A stretch of 64,000 nucleotides of DNA from JBDRDI01 sp043820875 (lineage in GTDB: Bacteria; Patescibacteriota; Patescibacteriia; Patescibacteriales; UBA12075): positions 34,050-98,049 of the forward strand of contig JBDRDI010000021.1 of assembly GCA_043820875.1 (NCBI GenBank). The letters run 5' to 3'. Of the stretch, positions 46,144 through 55,136 are shown piece after piece. The position numbers and the translations under genes are program-made. The notes below the pieces were generated by a model. That model was not told the DNA's origin. It saw only the letters and a list, made by a program, of their open reading frames with translations, and searched no databases. How positions within the stretch are numbered: the first letter of the stretch is position 1; every line of letters starts with the position of its first letter.

Positions 46144-47178
46144 TTACAAAAAATTAATATGCTGTTTCTTTTGAGCTATTTCAAATAACAATCTATTAAA
46201 TTCGTCGGCTCTGCAAAGTACCGGTCCGCAATCGGAAAAATCAATTTTGGAAAAAACTTCTTTTCTTTTGCTCCAAATTTCTTTGAAAGAATTATTCTTT
46301 AAATTTCCCAATATATATTTTGATTTGCCTCTCGTGTGACAGCAAGTCTGGATAGTTCCGTCCGCGCATATTACCGTGCAAAAATTAACTCCATGACAAA
46401 CATCATAAGGCCTCTTAATTTCATCTTTAAATCGATTATATTTTTGTATTGAAGCTACTGAATGAAAATTATCATTGTCATATTTCTTCGCTTCCAAATA
46501 TTCTTTAGTGATGTCTGTAAAATTATTATGAAAAGGCCGAAATTGGGCATAATCCACGCCCAATGTGCTGGCCAGCTTGGCGAAAGGAACAATGCCTTTG
46601 GCAGTTTCTTTCCCGGTCAAATAGCCGACGCCAATTGTAACTTCGCTTTTCTGTTTCTTTCTATAATCAGTTAATTTTTTTATATTATCCAATACTTTAA
46701 AATACATGTTTTTATCTAATCCGTGGATTGATTTAAAAACTTCCGGATTTTCAGCGTCAAGACTGATTCGACACCATGTGCAGTATTTTATAATCGCATT
46801 CATTGTTTCATCAGTCATAATCATGCCATTAGTAATAAGTCCAATGTCCAGACCTTTATCAAAAGCGTATTTCACGGTTTTATAAATATCCGGATTTAAA
46901 GTCGGTTCGCCACCGCCGGTGAAAATTAAACCCTTGGCGCCAAATTTAATAATTTGATCAATATAATTTTTTGCTTCATCATAAGTAATACTCTGATTAT
47001 TTGTTCTCGCTCCAATGCAAGCCGGACATTTTGAATTGCAATTATTGGTCATGTCAATTTCCACCGTTATTAAGGTTTCATCTTTATTGTCCAGCCAAAT
47101 TTTTATTTTTTCCGGATGATTTAAAATTTTTTGCTGTCCAAAAATTTTGCTGTTTTTACTGGAAAAATCATTTTTCAT
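46144..47178 (-). CDS. Radical SAM-SPASM protein
   Basis: A 344-aa enzyme with C47-x3-C51-x2-C54 (NNCNSKCPACIG), TGGGEPTLNPDIY for SAM binding, and a short C-terminal SPASM part with CTVICADGTIQTCCHTRGKSK and a late CGPVLCRADEFNRLL (in pieces). There is no B12 domain. It lies 9 bases downstream of the methyltransferase at 47191. Confidence 0.87.
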   Translation of the reverse strand: MKNDFSSKNSKIFGQQKILNHPEKIKIWLDNKDETLITVEIDMTNNCNSKCPACIGARTNNQSITYDEAKNYIDQIIKFGAKGLIFTGGGEPTLNPDIYKTVKYAFDKGLDIGLITNGMIMTDETMNAIIKYCTWCRISLDAENPEVFKSIHGLDKNMYFKVLDNIKKLTDYRKKQKSEVTIGVGYLTGKETAKGIVPFAKLASTLGVDYAQFRPFHNNFTDITKEYLEAKKYDNDNFHSVASIQKYNRFKDEIKRPYDVCHGVNFCTVICADGTIQTCCHTRGKSKYILGNLKNNSFKEIWSKRKEVFSKIDFSDCGPVLCRADEFNRLLFEIAQKKQHINFL

Positions 47179-47190
47179 ATTTTTAAATTA

Positions 47191-47751
47191 TTATTCTTTT
47201 TTAGCGCATAAAAAAATATTATAACCAAACTCAAATTTTTTGATAACAATATTCTCTTTTTTAAATCCTGCCTGCTCGCATATCTCCGACAACGACTCTT
47301 TACTAAAATATTGTTTATGGTCGCTAATCTCTTTGGGGGAAACCACTCCTATTTTAAAAGCTAAAAATTCCAAAAGCCACTTTCCTTTCGGAGAAGGGGT
47401 GGTAATTAAAATCTTTCCACCTGGCCGCAGAATACGATAGCACTCTTGAATAATTTCTTGCGGATACGAAAGATGCTCTATGGCCGCGAGCAATACGACG
47501 CAATCAAAATAATTTGAATCTTCTTTTATTTCTTTATCTATGCTGACTTTCTTGAAAATAATATTTTCTTCTTGTCTTGGCTCAACTTCCTTGTCCAAAC
47601 CGACACCTTCGCTGATTAAATTTCGCGCCTCAAAAAGAAAACTGCCCTTCGCTCCGCAGCATATATCGCAAATTTTTCCGTTTTTGGGAACATGGCCGGA
47701 AATCTCTCTAAAACGCAATTTATAAAGTAGTGGCTCTAAAAAACATTTCAT
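47191..47751 (-). CDS. Class I SAM-dependent methyltransferase
   Basis: A 186-aa enzyme: GKICDICCGAKGSFLFEAR is an unusual Cys-containing motif I, followed by LLAAIEHLSYPQEIIQECY and RILRPGGKILITTPSPKG. The length is short for the class but complete through motif III. The acceptor is unknown. Confidence 0.84.
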   Translation of the reverse strand: MKCFLEPLLYKLRFREISGHVPKNGKICDICCGAKGSFLFEARNLISEGVGLDKEVEPRQEENIIFKKVSIDKEIKEDSNYFDCVVLLAAIEHLSYPQEIIQECYRILRPGGKILITTPSPKGKWLLEFLAFKIGVVSPKEISDHKQYFSKESLSEICEQAGFKKENIVIKKFEFGYNIFLCAKKE

Positions 47752-47782
47752 ATTTAATTTTTTTATTATACATCAATAATTA

Positions 47783-49240
47783 TTATTTAACAATTTTATT
47801 TTTGCCGATAGCAAACGGAAGCAGGGCCGTAAATCCGCTCCAAAGCATTTTCACGTCGTCCACGGATCGTATATTGAATATTTTTTTGATAATATAACTC
47901 TGGCGAAAATAAAAACTTTTATACATCAGCTTATAGAAACCTTTTATTTCTTCGGCTGAAAAATCTTGCAGATTCATAATCGGCTTAGCCAAAGTATAGT
48001 CGTCCCAATTATGGGTCAAAATCAAGCCCTCTTTATCCGCCCATTTAAACATCTCTGTCCCCGGGAACGGCGTGGTGATATTAATTACCAAATAATCTGG
48101 ATTGATTTTGTTAATAAATTTAATATTCTTTTTTATTATCTCTATATTGTCTCCTGGATTACCAACCATAAACGATAATCGGCATTCAATCTTTGCTTTT
48201 TTTGTTTGATCAACCGCATTAATAACCTGATTTAAATTTATCTTCTTGTTAATATTTCTCAAGACAGTTTCATCAATATTTTCAACGCCGTACATAATTT
48301 GATGACAGCCGGCTTCTTTCATCTTCTTTAACATTCCAAAGTCAACATAATCCACCCTGGCAAAACATGTCCAATATAAATTCATCTTACTATTAATAAT
48401 CAAATCACATAATTTAAGAACATTATCTTTGAATACCGTGAACGTATCATCATAAAATAAAATTTGCTTAATCCCATAATTATCAACCAAAAATTTAATT
48501 TCTGCAAATATTTTTTCAGCCGATTTAAAAACAAGTACATTGCCCAACGTCTTGCTGCAAAAGGTGCATCGTCCTGGACAGCCTCGGGAAGTCATCATGC
48601 TCATGGCCGGCAATTTTTTGTAAGATCCCTTGGCTGGCCGATATTTTAATACCGGCAGTAAATCGTAAGCTGGCATCGGCAGAGAATCAAGCTTGAGTAT
48701 TCTTTGCCGAGGTTCGTTTGATATAATTTTTATTTCTTCGCCATCTTTAATTTTAAAAATAATTCCGTTAATATCTTTCAAATTTTTTCCGGATAATATT
48801 TCCGCCATGGTAATCTCACCTTCTCCAGACACAACAATATCAACATATTTATTACTGATTACTTCATCGGTTACAAAAGTTGCGTGCACTCCCCCGAATA
48901 CTAATAATGAATCAGGAAAAAAATTCTTACACATTTCGGCAATCTTGTAGGCCTTCTTGACGGTACATGTTACAGCGGTTAATCCGATTACTTTTATTTT
49001 GGAGTATTTTTCTACGTAATTTTTTTTGAAAAAAATTTCAAATGACTGGACTGACGGAGCTGCTATATTGCAATCCTCTATTGTCACCGAATATCCCTCA
49101 TCTCTTACGTAACCGGCAATGGAAGCCAGGCCTAATGGAGGAAAATTTGAATTAATTCCCTTCCAAATATTCTCGTTATCTCCATAAAATACGGGAGGAG
49201 AAATCAACAGGCAATCCAGTTGTTTTTTATCATCAAGCAT
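47783..49240 (-). CDS. B12-binding radical SAM protein
   Basis: A 485-aa protein. The N-terminal cobalamin-binding domain (~1-150) includes VFGGVHATFVTDEVI, and the radical SAM core has C221-x3-C225-x2-C228 (SRGCPGRCTFC), then a BchE/P-methylase-like core with GVENIDETVLRNINK. It belongs to the family that methylates unreactive carbons or phosphorus, or rearranges rings. No substrate is clear. It precedes another methyltransferase and follows a GT2. Confidence 0.88.
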   Translation of the reverse strand: MLDDKKQLDCLLISPPVFYGDNENIWKGINSNFPPLGLASIAGYVRDEGYSVTIEDCNIAAPSVQSFEIFFKKNYVEKYSKIKVIGLTAVTCTVKKAYKIAEMCKNFFPDSLLVFGGVHATFVTDEVISNKYVDIVVSGEGEITMAEILSGKNLKDINGIIFKIKDGEEIKIISNEPRQRILKLDSLPMPAYDLLPVLKYRPAKGSYKKLPAMSMMTSRGCPGRCTFCSKTLGNVLVFKSAEKIFAEIKFLVDNYGIKQILFYDDTFTVFKDNVLKLCDLIINSKMNLYWTCFARVDYVDFGMLKKMKEAGCHQIMYGVENIDETVLRNINKKINLNQVINAVDQTKKAKIECRLSFMVGNPGDNIEIIKKNIKFINKINPDYLVINITTPFPGTEMFKWADKEGLILTHNWDDYTLAKPIMNLQDFSAEEIKGFYKLMYKSFYFRQSYIIKKIFNIRSVDDVKMLWSGFTALLPFAIGKNKIVK

Positions 49241-49254
49241 AAATAACTAGAATT

Positions 49255-49956
49255 TTATTTTCTGAATAGATTAAATTTTATTATATAATAGATGGCCGCA
49301 AAACCGTCCTTCCATCCTATTTTTTTGCCTTCTTTGTATGTCCGGCCAAAATAAGAAATGCCAACTTCGTAGATGCTGAACTTGCCTCTCGCAATCAGCG
49401 CTGTTATTTCCGGTTCAATGCCAAAACGATTGGCCGTCAGTCTCACTTTTAAATAATCAATTGCTTTGCGATTAAAAGCTTTGTAGCAAGTTTCCATGTC
49501 CGTGAAAGTCAAGTTGGACAGCATATTGGAAAAAGTGGTTAAAAATTTATTTCCTAAATAATGCCAAAAATATAACACCCTGTGCGGTTTATTGCTGATC
49601 ATCCTTGAGCCGTAAACAACGTCCGCTTTTTTTTCAATAATCGGTTTTAATATTTCTGCGTATTCCTGAGGATCATATTCCAAGTCAGCGTCTTGAATAA
49701 TCAGCATGTCGCCGGTCGCCAAATCAAAACCCTTTCTGACCGCCGCTCCTTTGCCCTGATTTTTTTCCTGAAAAAATATTTTATACTTTTCCTGCAAAGA
49801 TTTTAAAATTTCCGTTGTACCATCTGTGGACTTGTCGTCAATAATTATAATTTCTTTTTCAATTTCCTCGAGCTTAATTTGATTCACCAACTCAAGCAGC
49901 TTAATTATCGTATTTTTTTCATTATACACGGGAATTATTATGGACAATTTTTTCAT
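49255..49956 (-). CDS. Glycosyltransferase family 2, dolichol-phosphate mannosyltransferase-like
   Basis: A 233-aa GT-A enzyme: LSIIIPVYNEKNTIIKLLEL, IIIIDDKSTDGTTEIL, then MLIIQDADLEYDPQEY with the DxD, typical of DPM1-type enzymes that load a sugar onto polyprenyl phosphate. It overlaps the preceding GT39 by 35 bases, so its lipid-linked sugar product may be the donor for the neighbouring GT39 proteins. Confidence 0.9.
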   Translation of the reverse strand: MKKLSIIIPVYNEKNTIIKLLELVNQIKLEEIEKEIIIIDDKSTDGTTEILKSLQEKYKIFFQEKNQGKGAAVRKGFDLATGDMLIIQDADLEYDPQEYAEILKPIIEKKADVVYGSRMISNKPHRVLYFWHYLGNKFLTTFSNMLSNLTFTDMETCYKAFNRKAIDYLKVRLTANRFGIEPEITALIARGKFSIYEVGISYFGRTYKEGKKIGWKDGFAAIYYIIKFNLFRK

Positions 49957-51289
49957 AGATTCTGTTTAATTTATTATTATTTAGAAATAAATTCAAGCTA
50001 TACGCCGCCAATACTATATATATCGGAAATATAGGCATTAAAAAACGCGGGTTGCCTTGTATAAAAAATAGAACAAAATTAATTTCCAATATAAACAATA
50101 CCGGCACAAAAACTAAAAACTTTTTTTCTCTGAATATTTTGTAAATGGCATAAGCGACCATGAACACAAACAAATACCAAGACAATCTAAACAAAATTAT
50201 TATCAATATTTTTAGAGTGGTATGACTATAAATATTGTCATGAAAAATACTTATATGCCTTTCATAATAAATCATGGGACTGTTGAGATTTGATATTTCT
50301 ATCAAGCCAAAAGCTAAATATTTAAATGGCTGAGATTTTATAAGTTTAAATCCCTCGTTTTTCATTTCTGTATCTATTTGATCATAATTCATCGTCTCAG
50401 GAGCATCAACTCTTTTGTTTATGAATTCTCTCAGCAAGGTCTTTCTGATATAATCATGCTCAAAAACATAATTTGGGGCAACAAAACGGCGGACAATATA
50501 TTCTCCGCTTAAAGAAGATATCACATATTTTTTTACAGTATCTTTGTCGTAAGTATTCTTTAAAGCGCGAGTATAAATCATATTTCCAGCCCTTGAGGTT
50601 AAAGATATTTGTCCGAAATTTACATAATTTCTGCCCATCCACGGTGCAACAATTAAAGAAAAAAATAAAATAAAAACAGCCGCCATTTTAAAATTTTCAA
50701 AAAATCTTTTTTCTGCGGGGTAAAAAACTATAAATAAAAAAATAATTGGTGCCACTAATATAAAAGCTGATTTGGTCAAGACAAAACAGCCTAAGATTAA
50801 TCCCGAGATGGCGTATAAATAATATTTACGCTTAATATCGGCCTGATAGAACATTAATAAAAACAGCATTAATAAAAAGCACGCCAATATTTCAGACAAT
50901 AATCTACTGGTGTAAATATTAAATATCGGGTAGATCGCCATCGTTAAAGAAGATAATCTCGCCGTGAAATTATTAAAAAATTTGCCTGCCAAATAAAAAG
51001 TTATTAATACGACGAGAAAATATAAAAAAACCTGAGTTAATCTAACAGCCACCGGATTTACTCCAAATATTTTATAAACCAAAAAAATAAAATAAGAATA
51101 ACCGGGCTCTCTCATCATTGACAATTCTCCGTCCAAACTATAACTATGGTCGGCAAGTAGACTCACCGCTGCTTCGTGGTATTGAGCCGCATCATTATTA
51201 ATTTCAAAATCGCCGAAAGATTTCCACCAAAAAACAGTACTGCTAATTAATAATATAGATAAAATAATCAAAAAAATATTCTTTTTCAT
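49922..51289 (-). CDS. Integral membrane glycosyltransferase, GT39/ArnT-like
   Basis: A 455-aa protein with about ten helices. The first luminal loop contains the acidic pair FEINNDAAQYHEAAV and REPGYSYFIFLVYKIFGV, the pattern of GT39/83 enzymes that take sugars from polyprenyl phosphate. Its 3' end overlaps the DPM1-like GT2, suggesting it uses that product outside the membrane. Confidence 0.86.
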   Translation of the reverse strand: MKKNIFLIILSILLISSTVFWWKSFGDFEINNDAAQYHEAAVSLLADHSYSLDGELSMMREPGYSYFIFLVYKIFGVNPVAVRLTQVFLYFLVVLITFYLAGKFFNNFTARLSSLTMAIYPIFNIYTSRLLSEILACFLLMLFLLMFYQADIKRKYYLYAISGLILGCFVLTKSAFILVAPIIFLFIVFYPAEKRFFENFKMAAVFILFFSLIVAPWMGRNYVNFGQISLTSRAGNMIYTRALKNTYDKDTVKKYVISSLSGEYIVRRFVAPNYVFEHDYIRKTLLREFINKRVDAPETMNYDQIDTEMKNEGFKLIKSQPFKYLAFGLIEISNLNSPMIYYERHISIFHDNIYSHTTLKILIIILFRLSWYLFVFMVAYAIYKIFREKKFLVFVPVLFILEINFVLFFIQGNPRFLMPIFPIYIVLAAYSLNLFLNNNKLNRIYEKIVHNNSRV

Positions 51290-51293
51290 AAAA

Positions 51294-52913
51294 TCAATAA
51301 TTTTTATAAATCCTCAGCGAACTGAGCTCGCGACAATTACCGTCTCCGATTTCCCAATAAAGATGCTCGCAGAGATAAGTAAAATAAGGATGGTCGTAAC
51401 TCATGATCGGTTTATTATTTTTGGTAAAGTCTTCCCACTGCTTGCGATTCACAGGGAAATAAGCCAATGCCCAGTCAAGCATCACATATTGGGCCATCGG
51501 ACAGTCTTCCGTGGACATTTTACTGTTAATGGAATAATCATTCAAATAAAATTTTACATTTTCCGTACCATTGCGGGTGCCACACATAGATTTTATTTCG
51601 CCCTGAGTTTTTAAAAACTGCGCAGCTTGATTGTAAGGATTTTTAAATCCGCTAAAAATATAAGCGGTTTTCAAACCGAAAAATAAAATCAACACCACCG
51701 TTGCAATCAAAGCTATTTTTTTCCAATATTCATTTTTAATATAACCAATTAACTCATATGTTACAACACCAGACAAAAGCGCGATAAGTGGCAAAAAAAC
51801 AACAAAATTATATTCTGTTTTTAATTTAATCAGACTATAAAACACGAATGGCAAATAGGTCAAAATAAATAAAAGAAAATATTTATGATTACGCCATAAT
51901 TTTTTATAAAAAAACAAAAAAGGCGCAAGTAAAAATAAGAAGACAATAATTATACTGTCAAAAGTTTTTAAAAAAATTAAATATTTTAAGATCGGGGCGT
52001 TGTTCGAATATGCCTCATAAAAAGAAGGGACAGACTTGATCGAATATATGATTTCTCCGAAATAAGTGAAATATTTTGATTGAAAATGCCAGTGATTGAA
52101 CAACCAAACTTCCAGAATGGAGATCATTTCAAAAAAAACGATAAAAGGTATAAAGTACCAAAAAACGGTTGTTAATCTTTCTTTGATTAATTTTTTGCGG
52201 AAAAAATAAACAATATCAAAACAAAATATTATCGCCAGAAAAATATGGACATTATAATGGGTTGTAAATAAAAAACCAAAAGTAATGGCTGCTAATTTAA
52301 GATAAAATTTTGCGGAAACGGCATTCTCGTCAACGCGCAACGAATAAAAATAAAATAACATGCCCAGTATCAGAAAAAAAGAGGAAGCGGTTTGTGCTGA
52401 ACCAGTTCGGGAAAAAAATATAGAATAACCAGATATGGACAATACCAAGGCCGACAAAAGGCCGACAACGGTTTTACCGATCATCTCTTTTCCGATCTTA
52501 TAAACCAAATAAATGCTGGCTAATGACAAAGACGCGTTTAAAAAAGTCGGGATATAATCTTTAACCCCAAAAATCAAAGTTGGGATTGTTATTAATAAAA
52601 TATATCCGGGGCGGGCGGATGTATAGCTCCTAAAGCTTCCGGAAAAAAACTGTTGCGCTTCAATCCGCAAAGCATCTTTATTAAATCCATTAACAATAAA
52701 ATCATATAAAAAGCCGAAAGAATTTTTAAAACTTCTGGCAACGCCCAAAAAGGATTCGTCGTCGCCATTGTATATTCCTCCTTGCGAATATAGCCCCCGA
52801 AAACGGAAAAAAGCTCCCAAAATAATAATCAAGGCAAGCGATAATGCAACATGGTTTTTGCCGATAAAATCACGACATTTTTTAAACAATAACGGCATAG
52901 TTATTTTAAGCAA
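51294..52913 (-). CDS. Integral membrane glycosyltransferase, GT39-like
   Basis: A 539-aa membrane protein with ~11 helices. The catalytic-type acidic loop is NGDDESFLGVARSF and the first loop continues with SARPGYILLITIPTLIFG. The C-terminal soluble part (~440-539) has four Cys. A tandem arrangement with the neighbouring GT39 suggests two additions in one glycan. Confidence 0.85.
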   Translation of the reverse strand: MLKITMPLLFKKCRDFIGKNHVALSLALIIILGAFFRFRGLYSQGGIYNGDDESFLGVARSFKNSFGFLYDFIVNGFNKDALRIEAQQFFSGSFRSYTSARPGYILLITIPTLIFGVKDYIPTFLNASLSLASIYLVYKIGKEMIGKTVVGLLSALVLSISGYSIFFSRTGSAQTASSFFLILGMLFYFYSLRVDENAVSAKFYLKLAAITFGFLFTTHYNVHIFLAIIFCFDIVYFFRKKLIKERLTTVFWYFIPFIVFFEMISILEVWLFNHWHFQSKYFTYFGEIIYSIKSVPSFYEAYSNNAPILKYLIFLKTFDSIIIVFLFLLAPFLFFYKKLWRNHKYFLLFILTYLPFVFYSLIKLKTEYNFVVFLPLIALLSGVVTYELIGYIKNEYWKKIALIATVVLILFFGLKTAYIFSGFKNPYNQAAQFLKTQGEIKSMCGTRNGTENVKFYLNDYSINSKMSTEDCPMAQYVMLDWALAYFPVNRKQWEDFTKNNKPIMSYDHPYFTYLCEHLYWEIGDGNCRELSSLRIYKNY

Positions 52914-52934
52914 AATATTAAAATATATTAATAT

Positions 52935-54395
52935 CTAAATTTTATTTCTATTTTCCAAATCTTCAGACAAGTACGTGTAAAAATAATAGCCAAGATCATC
53001 AAACGAACGGTCTCTCATCGACTGTTTAATCGCTTTGTAAATCGCGTCTAAATTTTTAATGGCAAAAAATATTAAATTAAAAAGCAGTTTCGGGCTTTTC
53101 AGAAAAAAAATAAGATTATTAAACCTCGCCTCTTTCAAAAATTTATTGCGATAATCCGCGATTATTTTGCTGTCCAAATTAACTTTCCAAATATTATTGG
53201 TTCTCATGTACCATTTTGACAAATCTTTTTCAATAATTCTGTTTTCCTCAACAGCTTGCTTATAAATTTCTGAAGCGGGGTAAGGCGTGGCGAAAAAAGC
53301 TGTGGAAAAATTTAACTTAATCTCTCTCGCTAAATTGATAGAATCTTTTAAATCTTCTTCCGTGTCTTCTGCGAAACCGAAGATGAATGAACCGAGCGCT
53401 CTGAGCCCGTTTTCTTTTGTCATTTTAATCGCCTTTTTTATTTTTTCCACATCGGTGTTTTTCTTTATTCTTTCCAGAACCTTTTTTGACCCAGTCTCAA
53501 TTCCATATTCAACCTGAACGCAACCAGCTTTTTTAACAGCTTTTAAAATTCGCTCGTTTACGGTGTCCACTCTGCCGTAGCATGACCAAATAATATTATA
53601 CTTTTTTTTAATAAATTTCTCGGAAAATTCTTCAATCCATTCGGTGTTCATTAAAAAAGTGTCGTCCATAAAATAAAGGCCGTCAAGATTATATTCTTTA
53701 ATTAAAAAATCGATTTCGGAAATTACATTGTCAACGCTTCTTCGGCGATAAGTTTTATTGAAAATATAATTAACCCCACAGTAGGTGCATCGTCCCGGAC
53801 ATCCACGGCTGGTGGTGATATTGGCGCTGCGTTCTGTCCATAACCCCCTAATCAAGCCGGGGGGTTTGAGATAAGTTTTATAATTTACCAATTCTCTTGC
53901 CGGAAAAGGCAATGAATTCAAGTCGGGAATTAATTCCCTTGGAGGGTTTGTAATTATTTCTCCATTCTTCTTAAATACCATACCTCTGATATTTTCTATC
54001 CCACTGAAATTGTTGTCGACAGCGTCGCAAAGTTCGCGCATCGTTACTTCGCCCTCGCCATAAACCACATAATCAACATTATAATCTTTGATAAATTGCC
54101 CCATAAAAAATGATGGATGTATTCCACCGACAACTATTGGTAATTTCGGATTTTTCGCTTTTAAAATATTTATTATTTTTTCCGACATGCCAAGCTGCGG
54201 AGTCGTGATACTAATGCCGACCAAGTCAGCCCCAAAAATTTTCGGATTATCCAATAAATTCAAATCGCGTTTTGACAAATCCAAAAAAATAACCTCATGC
54301 CCCTTTTCTTTTAGAAAAGAAGCTATGTAACCAAGCCCCAAGGGGAAAAAATTCAAATTTATATCTCGCGGATATATTAAACAAACTTTTGCCAT
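52935..54395 (-). CDS. B12-binding radical SAM protein
   Basis: A 486-aa protein with a cobalamin-binding domain (~1-150: ADLVGISITTPQ, VVGGIHPSFFMGQ) and a radical SAM core with C199-x3-C203-x2-C206 (SRGCPGRCTYCGVNY) and the GIETGSKKVLERIKK segment. It is a second B12-radical SAM of the same type as 47783-49240, but distinct in sequence. No substrate clear. Confidence 0.88.
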   Translation of the reverse strand: MAKVCLIYPRDINLNFFPLGLGYIASFLKEKGHEVIFLDLSKRDLNLLDNPKIFGADLVGISITTPQLGMSEKIINILKAKNPKLPIVVGGIHPSFFMGQFIKDYNVDYVVYGEGEVTMRELCDAVDNNFSGIENIRGMVFKKNGEIITNPPRELIPDLNSLPFPARELVNYKTYLKPPGLIRGLWTERSANITTSRGCPGRCTYCGVNYIFNKTYRRRSVDNVISEIDFLIKEYNLDGLYFMDDTFLMNTEWIEEFSEKFIKKKYNIIWSCYGRVDTVNERILKAVKKAGCVQVEYGIETGSKKVLERIKKNTDVEKIKKAIKMTKENGLRALGSFIFGFAEDTEEDLKDSINLAREIKLNFSTAFFATPYPASEIYKQAVEENRIIEKDLSKWYMRTNNIWKVNLDSKIIADYRNKFLKEARFNNLIFFLKSPKLLFNLIFFAIKNLDAIYKAIKQSMRDRSFDDLGYYFYTYLSEDLENRNKI

Positions 54396-54410
54396 ATGTT
54401 ATAATTATTA

Positions 54411-55136
54411 TTATTTTTCACCTTTGATAATTAAAGACCCGGCGATCTCTTTAAGCAGGGGCACTCGCTCAAAAAAAGAAAAAATCGGCTGCAAAAATTT
54501 AACCATAAATACTGGGGCGGAGGGGTGTAAAAAATCGAAAGGCACGGCAGAAACATTAATAAACCCAAAATTTTTCATCTTTTTTTCTATTTTCCATCTT
54601 ATAAACGCAGTTTCATCGGGAGAATCTCCGGCCATCTTTTTCAAAAACGGTATGTTTTTTTGCAAAGCAATCTGAGGATTCAGCATGTTCGGCTCGGTAA
54701 ATATAATTTGTCCGCCCGGCTTTAATAAACGATGGAATTCTTCAAGCGCAGAATCCACATCCAAATGATGGAGCACGGAACTTCCAATAATAAAATCAAA
54801 TGAGTTATTGGAAAATTTAGTGTGACAAACGTCATCTACCAAAAAAACAACATTTTTTTTGTTGATTCTGTTTTTGGCGATTTCACACAATTCCGAAGAA
54901 ATATCTATAGCCGTAATTTCATTTTCCGTGCCGGCGATTTCTTTAGTAAAAAGACCTGTGCCACAGCCTATTTCCAAAACTTTTTTATTATTATTTTTTA
55001 AAAATTCTTTAAACATTGAGACGCGCCTTTCCCACCTGATTTTACCGGCAGGAGAAGACCAATTCCAAACCTTCTCGCCTTTCTGCGCGATAAATTTACC
55101 ATGTTCAATTTCATTTATTAATTTCTGACTGTTCAT
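54411..55136 (-). CDS. Class I SAM-dependent methyltransferase
   Basis: A 241-aa enzyme with KVLEIGCGTGLFTKEIA (motif I), AIDISSELCEIAKNRI, SSVLHHLDVDSALEEFHRLL and KPGGQIIFTEPNML. The fold is complete and the C-terminus is hydrophobic (VPLLKEIAGSLIIKGE). Its start overlaps the stop of the MT-GT2 fusion gene by one base. Confidence 0.88.
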   Translation of the reverse strand: MNSQKLINEIEHGKFIAQKGEKVWNWSSPAGKIRWERRVSMFKEFLKNNNKKVLEIGCGTGLFTKEIAGTENEITAIDISSELCEIAKNRINKKNVVFLVDDVCHTKFSNNSFDFIIGSSVLHHLDVDSALEEFHRLLKPGGQIIFTEPNMLNPQIALQKNIPFLKKMAGDSPDETAFIRWKIEKKMKNFGFINVSAVPFDFLHPSAPVFMVKFLQPIFSFFERVPLLKEIAGSLIIKGEK

